A stretch of 64,000 bases of DNA from Zoogloea dura (GCF_012927165.1 NZ_JABBGA010000002.1:310001-374000); one strand, 5' to 3'. Numbered from the stretch's first letter, positions 25,988 through 35,443 are shown. Translations and numbers: made by a program. The notes: generated from the letters alone by a model not told the origin.

Positions 25988-28900
25988 CTATTCTTCCTTC
26001 TCCGCCACGCTGCCCGAACGGGGCAGGGACTCTGTTCCAAGGGGCAGGACGACCGAGAAGTCCGCCCCGCCAACTGCATTGTTGCAAGCACTGATCCGGC
26101 CGCCATGGGCCACCACGATCTCCTGGCAGATCGCCAGCCCGAGGCCCGTGCCACCGGCTCCGGTGCGCGTCCGGCTACTTTGCACGAATTTGTCGAACAC
26201 CACGTCGAGTTCCGCCAGGGGGATGCCAATCCCCTCGTCTGACACAAGGATCTCCACCGCGGGCGCCCCGTCGAGGCTGGCCATGGCCAGGCGCACCCGG
26301 ATGGCGCGCCCCTCCGGCGTGAACTTGCCCGCATTGGACAGCAGGTTGCGTATCACCTGCCCCATCTTCGCCGAATCGACCATCACCTCGGGCAGGGGCC
26401 CTGCAAGCTCCACCTGCACCATCTGCCGCCGCGACTGGAAGAGCGCGGCAAAATCGTTCAGCCCATCCCGGATGATCTGCTCGAGATCGGCCGGGGCCAG
26501 CGACAGCGTCATGCGGCCCGCCTCGAACTTGGACAGGTCGAGCAGATCGTTGAGCAACACGAGCAGCCGCTCGCCGCTGACCCGGATGCGATGGAAGTAG
26601 CCGCGCAACTTCTCGTGACCGACCTGGGTGACCCGCGTTTCACCGAGCCGCGCGTAGCTCAGCACCCCATGCATCGGCGTCCTCAGCTCGTGCGACATGT
26701 TGGCCAGGAACACCGACTTGGCCTCGTTGGCCGCCTCCGCCGCCTCCTTGGCAAGCTGGAGATCGTGAGTCCGGGCGGCCACCAGTGACGCAAGGTTCTG
26801 ATTATGGTCCAGGATCTGGCTTTCCCGGGCCTTGGCATCGTCGATGTCGGTATGGGTACCGATCATGCGCAGGGCCCGGCCATCCGGCGCGCGCTCCACC
26901 ACCAGGCCCCGGATCAGGACCCACTTGTAGCGGCCGTCCTTGCAGCGCATCCGCAGCTCCTGCGTGAACACCGGGGTCTCGCCCCTGAGGTGCGCATCCT
27001 GCGCCTCCAGCGCCGCCGCCAGGTCGTCCGGATGCACGCGCTCCGACCAGGCGCCCAGATCATCGCCGATCTCTTCGGCGGCGTAACCCAGCATCGCCGT
27101 CCAGCGCAGGGAACGGAACACCCGGCCGGTCGCCAGGTTCCAGTCCCACACGCCGTCACCGGCCCCGTCCAGGGCGAACTGCCAGCGGGCCTCGCTCTCC
27201 CGCAAGGCCAGCTCGGCCAGCTTGAGATCGGTCACATCGCGGATCACCGCCAGGCTGCCGCCGGTGCGGATGGCCCGGAAGCGGGCCTCAAAGTGGCGCC
27301 CCTTGCCGCCCCGCCGCGACGCATACTCGATCCGCTGCAGCGTGCCGGTGCGCGACGCCTGCACCGCGGCCTGGGCAAAGCGCCGGGCCATGTCGGGCGA
27401 CAGAGCGTCTTCCAGGCGATGCCCCAGGAAGGACTCCGGCGGCATCGACAGGGCGTCGCCACTGGGCGCGTGATAGCGGACGATGCGCATCCCATCGTCG
27501 AGCTGGAACAACATGTCGGGGATCGCCTCGATCAGCGACTCATTGGTCGCATGGGCTTCGCGGATGGCCTGCTGCTCCTGCCGGCGCACGGTCACGTCCT
27601 CGACGATCACCCAGCGCCCCGCATCGCGGCTGCCGACCCGCGTGGTGGTGACCAGGACCGGCACCCGGTGGCCGTTCTTGTGCACCATCTCGGTCTCGTA
27701 GGCCTGCATCGGAGCCACCAGACAGGCATCCCCGTCGGCCTGGATGAAGCCGTCCGGATGCTCCGGCGGTGGGGGCAAGAGGCAGCCGGGGCGGCACAGC
27801 TCATCCTCGGCATAGCCGGTGATGCGGCAGAAGGCGGCGTTGGCCTGCCGGAAGCGCCCCTGCCCGTCCACCAGCGCCATGCCCAGCGAGGCATGCCGGT
27901 ACAGCGCATCGAGCTTGGCATGGGAATCCACCACCGCCTGCTGGGCGCGGCGCAGCTCGGTCACGTCCGACACCGCCCCGGCCGTGCGCAGCGGCCTGCC
28001 GCGGGCATCGAACTCGGTCTTGCCGGCCAGGTGGAACCAGCCCGAGCTGCCATCGATACGCCGGATGGGGATGACACATTCGAGCAGGGCCCGGTCCTTG
28101 ACGTGCAGACGGAAGGCACGCAGGAAGGTCCGCCGGGCCGGCGGCGTCATGGACCGCAGGACACCGCGCACCGTGCGGGGCAGCCCGCCTGCCGGATAGC
28201 CGAACAGGCGGTCGCAGCGCAGCGACAGGAACAACGTGGCGTGGCCCGCCTGCCATTCCCAGATCCCTTCATCGGTGGCGGACACCGCCAGCTCGAAGCG
28301 CTTCTCGCTGTCGCGCAGCTCACCGGTCATCTGTTCGGCGATGGCCACCGCCCGCTTCTGCTGCCCGGCCAGTGCCGCCAGCAGGAAGGCCAACAGCACG
28401 CTGGTCAGGGCTCCGCCAAAGGCCAGCAGGGTCGACGAAGCAAAGTCGCCGTCTGCGCCGGGAACCGTTACACGGACCCGCCAGGTGCGCTCACCAAAGC
28501 GGACCTCACGCTCAATCGTCGCAGCCCCTATCCCGGGAGAGTCCTTTGCCGGGTACAACTTCACGGCCCCCGCCGCCGTGACGTCCTCGACCACCAGCCC
28601 GACCCCCGACGCCGATGACTCGAGCAAGCCGTCGAACAAGGCGATCGCGTTCAGGCCCAGCATGACGATCCCCTCGGGCCCGAGGCTCGGCGCCAGCTCA
28701 TCCACCGGCCGCGCAACCCGGTACACCACCACCCCGTTCACCCGCGACGCCCCCCCCAGGACCACCAGGGACAAAGGCGGGCTCATGGCGATCCCCTTGC
28801 TGCGGATCGCCGACTCCATGGCGGCACGCCGCAGGGGCTCGGCGAAACTGTCATAGCCGATGGCCGCTTCGGTCTTCGGCGTCAGGGGCCAGAAATAGGT

Positions 28901-29386
28901 CAGGGGAAAAGTGTAGGGGCCACGCGCCGGGTCGGGCACGGGCTGGATCCGGATGTCACGCCCATAGCTGGCGGTCAGCACCGCCTCCACGGCCGCCACC
29001 CGCTCCACCTCCACGCGCCGGGCCAGGCCGATGCCGACTACCTCGGGCAAGGCCTCGGTCGGGCGCAGGCCGGCCACATAGCCCTCGAACTCGCGCCGCT
29101 CGACCAGGTGCTGGGCATCGAACAGGCCGGCCACGCCACGCAGGATGAAATCGACCTTGCCGAGCCGTTCCTCGAGTTGATGCTCAAGGCGATCCGCCAC
29201 GGCCTCGTTGCGGGCCTGCTCGATCTCCAGCTCATGGCTGTGCAGGGTCTGCCAGCCCAGGCCGGTCAGCACACCCCCCAGCAGCAGGGCCGCGACGAAC
29301 CAGTGCCCCCGCCCGCCGGGCAGGCGGCCCGAACGGATACGGCCACCAGGCAGCCTGAAGATGGACAAAAAGGGGGGTGGGCTCAT
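25988..29386 (-). CDS. Membrane histidine kinase with CHASE and multiple PAS domains
   Basis: An 1132-residue sensor: TM1 (about 29-48), periplasmic CHASE domain (about 60-260, e.g. YVAGLRPTEALPEVVGIGLARRV), TM2 (about 325-345), four PAS/PAC modules (from about 365 to 875), HisKA with the phosphorylated His in FLANMSHELRTPMHG, and a HATPase domain with NLLSNAGKFTPEG, DEGIGIP and GGTGLGLAICQEIV. It senses an unknown periplasmic ligand and cytoplasmic signals and presumably phosphorylates the two downstream receivers. A TTG ten codons upstream is an alternative start; neither has a clear ribosome site. Confidence 0.9.
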   Translation of the reverse strand: MSPPPFLSIFRLPGGRIRSGRLPGGRGHWFVAALLLGGVLTGLGWQTLHSHELEIEQARNEAVADRLEHQLEERLGKVDFILRGVAGLFDAQHLVERREFEGYVAGLRPTEALPEVVGIGLARRVEVERVAAVEAVLTASYGRDIRIQPVPDPARGPYTFPLTYFWPLTPKTEAAIGYDSFAEPLRRAAMESAIRSKGIAMSPPLSLVVLGGASRVNGVVVYRVARPVDELAPSLGPEGIVMLGLNAIALFDGLLESSASGVGLVVEDVTAAGAVKLYPAKDSPGIGAATIEREVRFGERTWRVRVTVPGADGDFASSTLLAFGGALTSVLLAFLLAALAGQQKRAVAIAEQMTGELRDSEKRFELAVSATDEGIWEWQAGHATLFLSLRCDRLFGYPAGGLPRTVRGVLRSMTPPARRTFLRAFRLHVKDRALLECVIPIRRIDGSSGWFHLAGKTEFDARGRPLRTAGAVSDVTELRRAQQAVVDSHAKLDALYRHASLGMALVDGQGRFRQANAAFCRITGYAEDELCRPGCLLPPPPEHPDGFIQADGDACLVAPMQAYETEMVHKNGHRVPVLVTTTRVGSRDAGRWVIVEDVTVRRQEQQAIREAHATNESLIEAIPDMLFQLDDGMRIVRYHAPSGDALSMPPESFLGHRLEDALSPDMARRFAQAAVQASRTGTLQRIEYASRRGGKGRHFEARFRAIRTGGSLAVIRDVTDLKLAELALRESEARWQFALDGAGDGVWDWNLATGRVFRSLRWTAMLGYAAEEIGDDLGAWSERVHPDDLAAALEAQDAHLRGETPVFTQELRMRCKDGRYKWVLIRGLVVERAPDGRALRMIGTHTDIDDAKARESQILDHNQNLASLVAARTHDLQLAKEAAEAANEAKSVFLANMSHELRTPMHGVLSYARLGETRVTQVGHEKLRGYFHRIRVSGERLLVLLNDLLDLSKFEAGRMTLSLAPADLEQIIRDGLNDFAALFQSRRQMVQVELAGPLPEVMVDSAKMGQVIRNLLSNAGKFTPEGRAIRVRLAMASLDGAPAVEILVSDEGIGIPLAELDVVFDKFVQSSRTRTGAGGTGLGLAICQEIVVAHGGRISACNNAVGGADFSVVLPLGTESLPRSGSVAEKEE

Positions 29387-29466
29387 CACGCGTGGTGTAC
29401 GGCCCCGCCCCGGCAAGCTTGAGTTGCCGCCCGCCCTTCACTACCCAAAATGAGGCGACGGACGAC

Positions 29467-29685
29467 TCAGCGGCAGGCCGCCCCATCCTTTACGCCACAC
29501 CGGCGCAGCACGATCTCCAGCGGACAGAAACGGGTGAAACCGCTCTGCAGCAGGTTGGCCCCGACAAAGGCGGTGAACCACAAGAACTTGGCGCTGACGA
29601 AAAGCGGACTCCCCTCCACGCCAAGGGCCAGGGAGATCAGGACAAACGATCCGGCGAACACCCGGACGAACTGGTTGACGGTCAT
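29467..29685 (-). CDS. YgaP-like small membrane protein (DUF2892)
   Basis: A 72-residue protein with two hydrophobic helices (FVRVFAGSFVLISLALG and SAKFLWFTAFVGANLLQSGF) ending in TRFCPLEIVLRRCGVKD. It matches the transmembrane DUF2892 part found in YgaP and in stand-alone proteins of sulfide/persulfide-responsive operons; no rhodanese domain is attached here. Its ATG overlaps the RND gene stop by four bases and is preceded by a strong AGGAGGAGG, so it belongs to the efflux operon. Confidence 0.85.
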   Translation of the reverse strand: MTVNQFVRVFAGSFVLISLALGVEGSPLFVSAKFLWFTAFVGANLLQSGFTRFCPLEIVLRRCGVKDGAACR

Positions 29686-32600
29686 GACACCTCCTCCTGC
29701 GTGGGTGCCGGGCGCCCCTGCGCCACGGCGAAGTAAAGGACTGGAATCACCACCAGGGTCAGCAGCGTGGACACCAGCACGCCGAAGATCAGGCTGATCG
29801 CCAGGCCGTTGAAGATAGGATCATCCAGGATGAAGAAGGCCCCGATCATCGCCGCCAGCCCGGTCAGGCCGATGGGCTTGGCGCGCACCGCGGCGGCATG
29901 CAGGGTGGCGCGGGCCCGGTCAACACCGGCCGCCACCTGCTGGTCGATGAAGTCCACCAACAGGATGGAGTTGCGCACGATGATGCCCGCCAGGGCGATC
30001 ATGCCGATCATGCTGGTCGCGGTGAACTGGCTGCCCAGCAGGGCGTGGCCCGGCATCACCCCGATCACGGTGAGCGGGATCGGGGCCATGATCACCAGCG
30101 GTACCACGTAGCTGCGGAACTGGGCCACCACCAGCAGGTAGATCAACACCAGGCCCACCGCGTAGGCAGCCCCCATGTCACGGAAGGTCTCGTAGGTGAT
30201 CTTCCACTCGCCGTCCCATTTCACCGCGTAGCCGGCGTAGGGGTCGTCCGGCTGATGGATGAACCACTCGCCCAGCACGCCGGCCAGGCGCTCGCCCACC
30301 AGGGGCAGATCCTTGATCCGGCTGCGGATGTCGAACATGCCGTAGAGGGGCGAATCCAGCCGCCCCCCCATGTCGCCGGTCACATAGACCACCGGCAGCA
30401 GATCCTTGTGATAGATCACCTGCTCGCGGCGGGCCGACTGCACCTGCACCAGCTCGGACACCGGCACCAGCGCACCGCCGGCCTCCGCCGCGCGGGCCCG
30501 CACCTTCATCTGCAGCAGGCTGTCGATACTGCCCAGGCGCTCCGGCGGCAGGCTCAGGCGCACCGGGATCTCGTACTTGTTGTCGCCGCCATGCAGCGGC
30601 GTCACGTTCTCGCCGCCCAGGCCGAGGCGCACCACCTCGACGATGTCGGCCTGGGCCACCCCCAGCTGCGCCGCCTTGGCCTGATTGACCCGCAGCACCA
30701 GCTTGGGCGCCTCCTCGTCCACCGTGTCATCCACCCCGACGATGTCCGGCGTCGCCTCGAAGGCCGCGCGGACCTTGGCGGCCACCGCCACCTGTCCGGC
30801 GTAGTCCGGGCCATACACCTCGGCGACGATCGGCGACAGCACCGGCGGCCCCGGCGGCACCTCGACGAGCTTGGCATTGCCGCCATGGCGGCGGGCGATC
30901 GCTTCCAGGTCGGCCCGCAGCGACACCGCTATCTCGTGGCTCTTGCGCTGGCGGTGGTGCTTGTCCACCAGGTTGACCTGGATGTCCCCCATCTCCGGCT
31001 GGGCACGCAGGTAATACTGGCGCACCAGGCCGTTGAAGTTGATCGGCGCGGCGGTGCCGGCGTAGGTCTGGAAGTCGGTCACTTCCTCGACCCGGGCCAG
31101 CCGCTCGCCCATCTCGCGCAGCACTTCGGCGGTCTGTTCCACCGGCGTGCCCACCGGCATGTCGAGCACCACCTGGAACTCGCTCTTGTTGTCGAAGGGC
31201 AGCATCTTCAGCACCACCAGCTGGACCACCGCCAGGGACACCGACAGCCCGATCGCCAGCACCACGCCGAACCATAGCTTGGCCCGCGCCCGGCGGCCCG
31301 TGGCGGGCGCCAGAAAGGGCGACATGACGCGCTGGAACAGCCGCTCCAGCGCCTGGGTCAGGCGATCGGGCCGGTGTTCCCCTGCCGCGTGCGCCATCGG
31401 CTTCAGCAGCCTTCCGGCCAACCAGGGGGTGACGATGAAGGCCACCAGCAACGAGATCGCCATGCCCATCGAGGCATTGATCGGGATCGGCGCCATGTAG
31501 GGCCCCATCAGGCCGCTGACGAAGGCCATCGGCAGCAAGGCGGCGATCACCGTGAAGGTGGCCAGGATGGTCGGCCCGCCGACCTCGTCCACCGCCTTCG
31601 GGATCAGCTTCCACAAGGGCTGGCCAGGCTCCAGATGCTGCCAGCGGTGGATGTTCTCGACCACCACGATGGCGTCATCCACCAGGATGCCGATGGAGAA
31701 GATCAGCGCAAACAGGCTCACCCGGTTGAGGGTGAAACCCCAGGCCCAGGAGGCGAAGAGAGTCGCCGCGAGCGTCAGGGTCACCGCGGCGCCGACGATC
31801 ACCGCCTCCCGTCGCCCCAGAGCCAGCAGCACCAGCAGCACCACGGCCGAGGTGGCGAAGGCCAGCTTGCCGATCAGCTTGTCGGCCTTCTCGGTGGCAG
31901 TGGCGCCATAGTTGCGCGTCACCGTGACCTCCACACCATCGGGCACGACGCTGCCCTTGAGCTGCTGCAGGCGGCGGATCACCCCGCCGGCCACGTCGGC
32001 GGCGTTCTCCCCGGGTTTCTTGGACACCTGCAGGGTCACCGCCGGAAAGCGGCTTCCCGGCCCCTCGCCGGCCTGGGCCACACCGGCCTCCGCGGCGGCC
32101 CCCAGGCCGTGCCAGACGAAGCGGGACGGCAGGTCCGGCCCATCCACCACGGTCGCCACATCACTGACGCGCACCGGCTTGCCGGCAGACACCCCGACCA
32201 CCAGCTGCCGCACATCGTCGGCGCTGGCGATGTAGGTGCCGGTCTGCACCAGCACCTCGCGGTTGCCCGCCACCAGACTGCCGCCGGGCTGGGACGCATT
32301 GGCCAGCAGCAGCGCCCCCTTGAGATCCTGCGGCGTGATGCCGAAGGCGTTCATGCGCGAGGCGTCCATCAACACCCGCAGCACATGGCCCGGACCACCC
32401 AGGGTGCTCACGTCACGGGTACCGGGCACGCGCTTCAGTTCCAGCTCCACGGCCCGCCCGACCTGCTGCAACTCAAAGGCCGAGCGGTTCTCGTCGCGGG
32501 TCCATAAGGTCAGCGCCACCACCGGCACGTCGTCGATCCCACGGGGCTTGATCAGCGGCTCGGCCACCCCCAGCTCGGGCGAGATCCAGTCCCGGTGGCT

Positions 32601-32948
32601 GTGCACGGTGTCGTACAGGCGCAGCACCGCGTCCTGGTTGCGGACACCGACCTTGAACTGCACGGTGATCACCGCCATGCCCGGTCGCGACACCGAATAC
32701 ACGTGGTCCATGCCGGTAATGCGCGACAGCACCTGCTCGGCCGGACGCGCCACCAGGGCTTCCACATCCTTGGCCGAAGCCCCCGGGAAGGCGACCAGCA
32801 CGTCGGCCATGGTCACATCGATCTGCGGCTCCTCTTCCTTCGGGGTGATGAAGGTGGCGAAGACCCCCAGGAGCAGCAGCACCAGGGCCAGCAGCGGGGT
32901 CAGGGCGTTGCGCTGGAACAGCGCGGCGATACGGCCGGAAATACCCAT
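29682..32948 (-). CDS. RND-family efflux transporter, inner-membrane pump
   Basis: A 1088-residue AcrB-like proton antiporter with the usual duplicated six-helix bundles and two large periplasmic loops. The proton-relay aspartates are in helix 4 (SIGILVDDAIVVVENIHR), and the first helix is followed by PKEEEPQIDVTMADVLVAFPGA. The ending differs from AcrB, and the sequence type is that of the HAE2/3-like pumps that pair with short adaptors of ArsR-controlled operons. The exported substrate is not predictable. It follows the adaptor gene by three bases. No outer-membrane factor gene is present in the window. Confidence 0.92.
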   Translation of the reverse strand: MGISGRIAALFQRNALTPLLALVLLLLGVFATFITPKEEEPQIDVTMADVLVAFPGASAKDVEALVARPAEQVLSRITGMDHVYSVSRPGMAVITVQFKVGVRNQDAVLRLYDTVHSHRDWISPELGVAEPLIKPRGIDDVPVVALTLWTRDENRSAFELQQVGRAVELELKRVPGTRDVSTLGGPGHVLRVLMDASRMNAFGITPQDLKGALLLANASQPGGSLVAGNREVLVQTGTYIASADDVRQLVVGVSAGKPVRVSDVATVVDGPDLPSRFVWHGLGAAAEAGVAQAGEGPGSRFPAVTLQVSKKPGENAADVAGGVIRRLQQLKGSVVPDGVEVTVTRNYGATATEKADKLIGKLAFATSAVVLLVLLALGRREAVIVGAAVTLTLAATLFASWAWGFTLNRVSLFALIFSIGILVDDAIVVVENIHRWQHLEPGQPLWKLIPKAVDEVGGPTILATFTVIAALLPMAFVSGLMGPYMAPIPINASMGMAISLLVAFIVTPWLAGRLLKPMAHAAGEHRPDRLTQALERLFQRVMSPFLAPATGRRARAKLWFGVVLAIGLSVSLAVVQLVVLKMLPFDNKSEFQVVLDMPVGTPVEQTAEVLREMGERLARVEEVTDFQTYAGTAAPINFNGLVRQYYLRAQPEMGDIQVNLVDKHHRQRKSHEIAVSLRADLEAIARRHGGNAKLVEVPPGPPVLSPIVAEVYGPDYAGQVAVAAKVRAAFEATPDIVGVDDTVDEEAPKLVLRVNQAKAAQLGVAQADIVEVVRLGLGGENVTPLHGGDNKYEIPVRLSLPPERLGSIDSLLQMKVRARAAEAGGALVPVSELVQVQSARREQVIYHKDLLPVVYVTGDMGGRLDSPLYGMFDIRSRIKDLPLVGERLAGVLGEWFIHQPDDPYAGYAVKWDGEWKITYETFRDMGAAYAVGLVLIYLLVVAQFRSYVVPLVIMAPIPLTVIGVMPGHALLGSQFTATSMIGMIALAGIIVRNSILLVDFIDQQVAAGVDRARATLHAAAVRAKPIGLTGLAAMIGAFFILDDPIFNGLAISLIFGVLVSTLLTLVVIPVLYFAVAQGRPAPTQEEVS

Positions 32949-32951
32949 GGT

Positions 32952-33998
32952 TCAAGGCTTCCGACGCAGCAGGCCGGCACGGACCGGGTCGAGGGCAAGC
33001 TCCTCGCCCCCCGCCAGACCGGCCAGGATCTCGACCGAACCATCGGCCTGGGTACTGCCGAGGCGCACCTGGCGCAGCACGAAAGCTCCCTTGCCGTCGG
33101 CCACGTACACGCCGCTCAGCTCCCCGCGGCGCAGGATCGCCGCCGCGGGAACGGTCAGGACGGGCGCCTCGCCGGGCAGGCTGAAATGCACCCGGGCGGC
33201 CATCCCCGGCACCACACCCGGCGCCTCGGCGGGCAGGTTCACCCGGATCCGCGCGGTGTGGGTGCGCGGATCGGCGGCCGGCAACACCTGGATCGACGCC
33301 GACTCCAGCCAGCGGCCGCTCTCCGGAAACTCGATACGGGCCTTCACGCCCGGGCGGGACAGATCGGCCAGCCGGGCCTGCGGCAGGTCGACCACAGCCC
33401 GCAGGCCGCCCGGCTCATGGATGATCATCAGCGGCTTGCCGGGCAGGGCCATTTCGCCCGGCTCGATCAGGCGCTGGGCCACCACGCCGGTCAGCGGCGC
33501 CGTCACCGTTGCAAAGCTGCGGCCAGCCTCCGCCTGGGCACGCCCGGCTTCGGCGGCCCGATGCTGTGCCTGGGCCGCATCGAAAGCGGCCTGGGCCTGG
33601 TCGAGCGCACTGGCGCTGATGAAGCTGCGCGCCTTCAGGCTGCGGCTGCGCTCGAGGCCGGCCCGGGCATCGACCAGGCGGGCCTGGGCTGCAGACACCT
33701 GGGCTGCCGCAGCCGCCACCGCCTGGTCGGCTTCGCGGGTGTCGATGCGCAGCAGCACATCGCCCTGGCGCACATGGGCGCCGGCGTCCACCCGGGCTTC
33801 GAGCACCCGCCCCTGCACCTGGGCCGCAACGACCGCCTGGCGCAGGGCCTCGATGGTCCCTTCCGCAGCGTAGCTGCGGGCAAGGGCCTGGAGGCGCAAC
33901 TGGAGGGTTGGAAGATCACCGGCCGGAGCCAGGCCCGGCAGGGTCAGGAGGGCGCAGCCGGCAATGGCCGTGCGGAGGACGGAGTGGTAAGGAAACAT
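32952..33998 (-). CDS. RND efflux periplasmic adaptor (membrane fusion protein)
   Basis: A 348-residue adaptor with signal peptide (to about 26, GLAPAGD), the first lipoyl half (GRVLEARVDAGAHVRQGDVLLRID), an Ala-rich alpha-hairpin (about 85-155), the second lipoyl half (TAPLTGVVAQRLIEPGEMALPG) and beta-barrel and membrane-proximal domains. It links the RND pump to an outer-membrane channel. No ribosome site precedes the ATG and the predicted promoter places the transcript start at or near the ATG, so a leaderless message is possible. First gene of the efflux operon. Confidence 0.9.
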   Translation of the reverse strand: MFPYHSVLRTAIAGCALLTLPGLAPAGDLPTLQLRLQALARSYAAEGTIEALRQAVVAAQVQGRVLEARVDAGAHVRQGDVLLRIDTREADQAVAAAAAQVSAAQARLVDARAGLERSRSLKARSFISASALDQAQAAFDAAQAQHRAAEAGRAQAEAGRSFATVTAPLTGVVAQRLIEPGEMALPGKPLMIIHEPGGLRAVVDLPQARLADLSRPGVKARIEFPESGRWLESASIQVLPAADPRTHTARIRVNLPAEAPGVVPGMAARVHFSLPGEAPVLTVPAAAILRRGELSGVYVADGKGAFVLRQVRLGSTQADGSVEILAGLAGGEELALDPVRAGLLRRKP

Positions 33999-34032
33999 AA
34001 TATAAGAATACTCTAATATTAAGTTCCGTCAA
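33999..34032 (-). promoter_or_regulatory. Promoter with AT-rich palindromic operator for the RND operon
   Basis: On the minus strand TTGACG (34027-34032), 16 bases, TATTCT (34005-34010) form a sigma70-like promoter. It overlaps the imperfect palindrome ATATAAGAATACTCTAATAT (34000-34019, plus-strand reading), which resembles operators of BigR/SqrR-type ArsR repressors. The repressor gene itself is not in the window. Confidence 0.6.
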
Positions 34033-34067
34033 GAATGCCTGCGTGGCCCGGCTGCGCAGGCGCGGCT

Positions 34068-34919
34068 TCAGCGTTTCGCCACACCCTCCACGCAGCGGCC
34101 GCCATCCAGGAAGACAAGCTCCGGGAAAGCCAGCATGCGCGCGATGGCAATGCCGCGCCCATAGGGCTCGACCGAGCGTTCGGCATTCAGATCCAGGTAG
34201 GGCGCAGGATCGAAGCCCGCACCCAGGTCGCGGATCAGGAAGCGCAGTTCCCGCGGGCGGCACTCGACCCGCAGCCACGCAAAACGCTCGGCATTCGCTG
34301 GCAGCAGCAACAGGCGCTCGACCTCGTTGCGCCACTCTCCCGCGGCCATCAGCTCGCGCTTGCGGTTGAAGCCCAGGCCGAGGTTGCCGTGCTCCACCGC
34401 GTTGACCATGAGTTCGGACAGGGCGATCTGGACCGCCGCCGGGTCGGGACTCAAACCGGCGACCAGCAGCGACAGGCTGGCCACTTCACCGAGGGTCCGG
34501 AAGGGGAAGGTGGCGCCCTCCGGCGTCACCGCCTCACCGCCGGGCAGCCGCAGGGCCGCCCGCAGCGCCTGCGCCGACGCAGGCTTGACCACCCCCGCCA
34601 CGCCCAGCCCCACGCCTTCGGCCAGCACGGACAGATCCTCCACGTCCAGCAGCAGGACCAGCGGCACGCCGGTGGCCCGCAGCGCCCGCAGCAGCCCGGC
34701 ACAACGGGGCAGGACAGACGCATCCACCACCACCCCCTCGACCCCGAGCCGGCCGGCCTGGAGGCTGGCCAGCGCCTCCCCCTCCGTCAGCGCCGTGCAG
34801 GCAAGCCCGCCTGCAGCCAGCTCGCGGCGCGGGTCCGCGCTGGCCGCCGCATCCGCCCCCACCCACCAGATGCTCCGCCCGGCGAGCGCACGCCCCTGGC
34901 CGATCTGCAGATCGTTCAT
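34068..34919 (-). CDS. RsbW-like HATPase with degenerate receiver domain
   Basis: A 283-residue paralogue of the receiver-HATPase gene at 25 kb. The ATPase half is well conserved (LSELMVNAVEHGNLGLGFNRKREL, IRDLGAGFDP, YGRGIAIAR), but the N-terminal half (about 15-130) is a worn receiver: the acidic pair expected after strand 1 is missing (SIWWVGADAAA), while an Asp66 (GVVVDAS) and a lysine (GVVKPAS) remain. It may act independently of phosphorylation. The ATG at 34919 has GAGTCTCCC just upstream, seven bases after the chelatase gene; the frame continues upstream without similarity. Confidence 0.75.
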   Translation of the reverse strand: MNDLQIGQGRALAGRSIWWVGADAAASADPRRELAAGGLACTALTEGEALASLQAGRLGVEGVVVDASVLPRCAGLLRALRATGVPLVLLLDVEDLSVLAEGVGLGVAGVVKPASAQALRAALRLPGGEAVTPEGATFPFRTLGEVASLSLLVAGLSPDPAAVQIALSELMVNAVEHGNLGLGFNRKRELMAAGEWRNEVERLLLLPANAERFAWLRVECRPRELRFLIRDLGAGFDPAPYLDLNAERSVEPYGRGIAIARMLAFPELVFLDGGRCVEGVAKR

Positions 34920-34926
34920 GGGAGAC

Positions 34927-35292
34927 TCAGGCTCCGGCGGCAAAAGCCGCCATGGCCTGCACGACGCCCTCGTCCTCCCCCACCGCCACCGCCAGCTCGA
35001 TGGTGCAGGCGGGGTGGCGTGTCCGCACGGCGTCGATGAGCGCCGGGACATCCCGCTTGAGATGCCCCCCCTGGGCCAGGAACAGGGGCACCACGCGGAT
35101 GCCCGTCGCCCCCGAGGCCGCCGCCGACTCCACCGCATCGGCGAGTGCCGGCTCCATGAGCTCGAGGAAGGCGAGTTCGACCAGGGCCTCCGGCCGCAGA
35201 CTCCGCAACGCAGCAGCAACCCGCTGCGCGGGCTTGGCCCACTCCGGATCCCGCGCCCCGTGGGCAAACAAGATGATGGCTTCCTTCGACAT
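34927..35292 (-). CDS. Short CbiX/SirB-type sirohydrochlorin chelatase
   Basis: A 121-residue single-domain chelatase of the CbiX-S type, which inserts Co or Fe (or Ni) into sirohydrochlorin as a homodimer. The metal-binding histidines are His11 (LFAHGARDPEW) and His77 (FLAQGGHLKRDVP). It would supply siroheme, which assimilatory nitrite and sulfite reductases need, or cobalamin; no other gene of either pathway is adjacent. It precedes the degenerate receiver-HATPase gene by seven bases, an unexplained pairing. Confidence 0.85.
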   Translation of the reverse strand: MSKEAIILFAHGARDPEWAKPAQRVAAALRSLRPEALVELAFLELMEPALADAVESAAASGATGIRVVPLFLAQGGHLKRDVPALIDAVRTRHPACTIELAVAVGEDEGVVQAMAAFAAGA

Positions 35293-35412
35293 GTATTCCT
35301 CCTGATCCGCTCGATGGCGATGAGCAACAACGAGCCTCGAAAAAACAGGCTTGCGCGGCTCCGTGCCCGATGTTGCAAGATGTTAATCCGCTGGGGCGCG
35401 GACTTATGCTCC

Positions 35413-35434
35413 AATTCGGCTTCAATTCCGAATT
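35413..35434. promoter_or_regulatory. Inverted repeat upstream of the M23 peptidase gene
   Basis: AATTCGG and CCGAATT are separated by eight bases and end just before the M23 start codon. It may be an operator or affect translation initiation. Confidence 0.3.
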
Positions 35435-35443
35435 CGCGTAAAC

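Noticed and set aside
29467-29685. Full YgaP (rhodanese plus membrane) gene
   Set aside because: Only the membrane DUF2892 part is present and no rhodanese domain precedes it, so it is annotated as a stand-alone small membrane protein.
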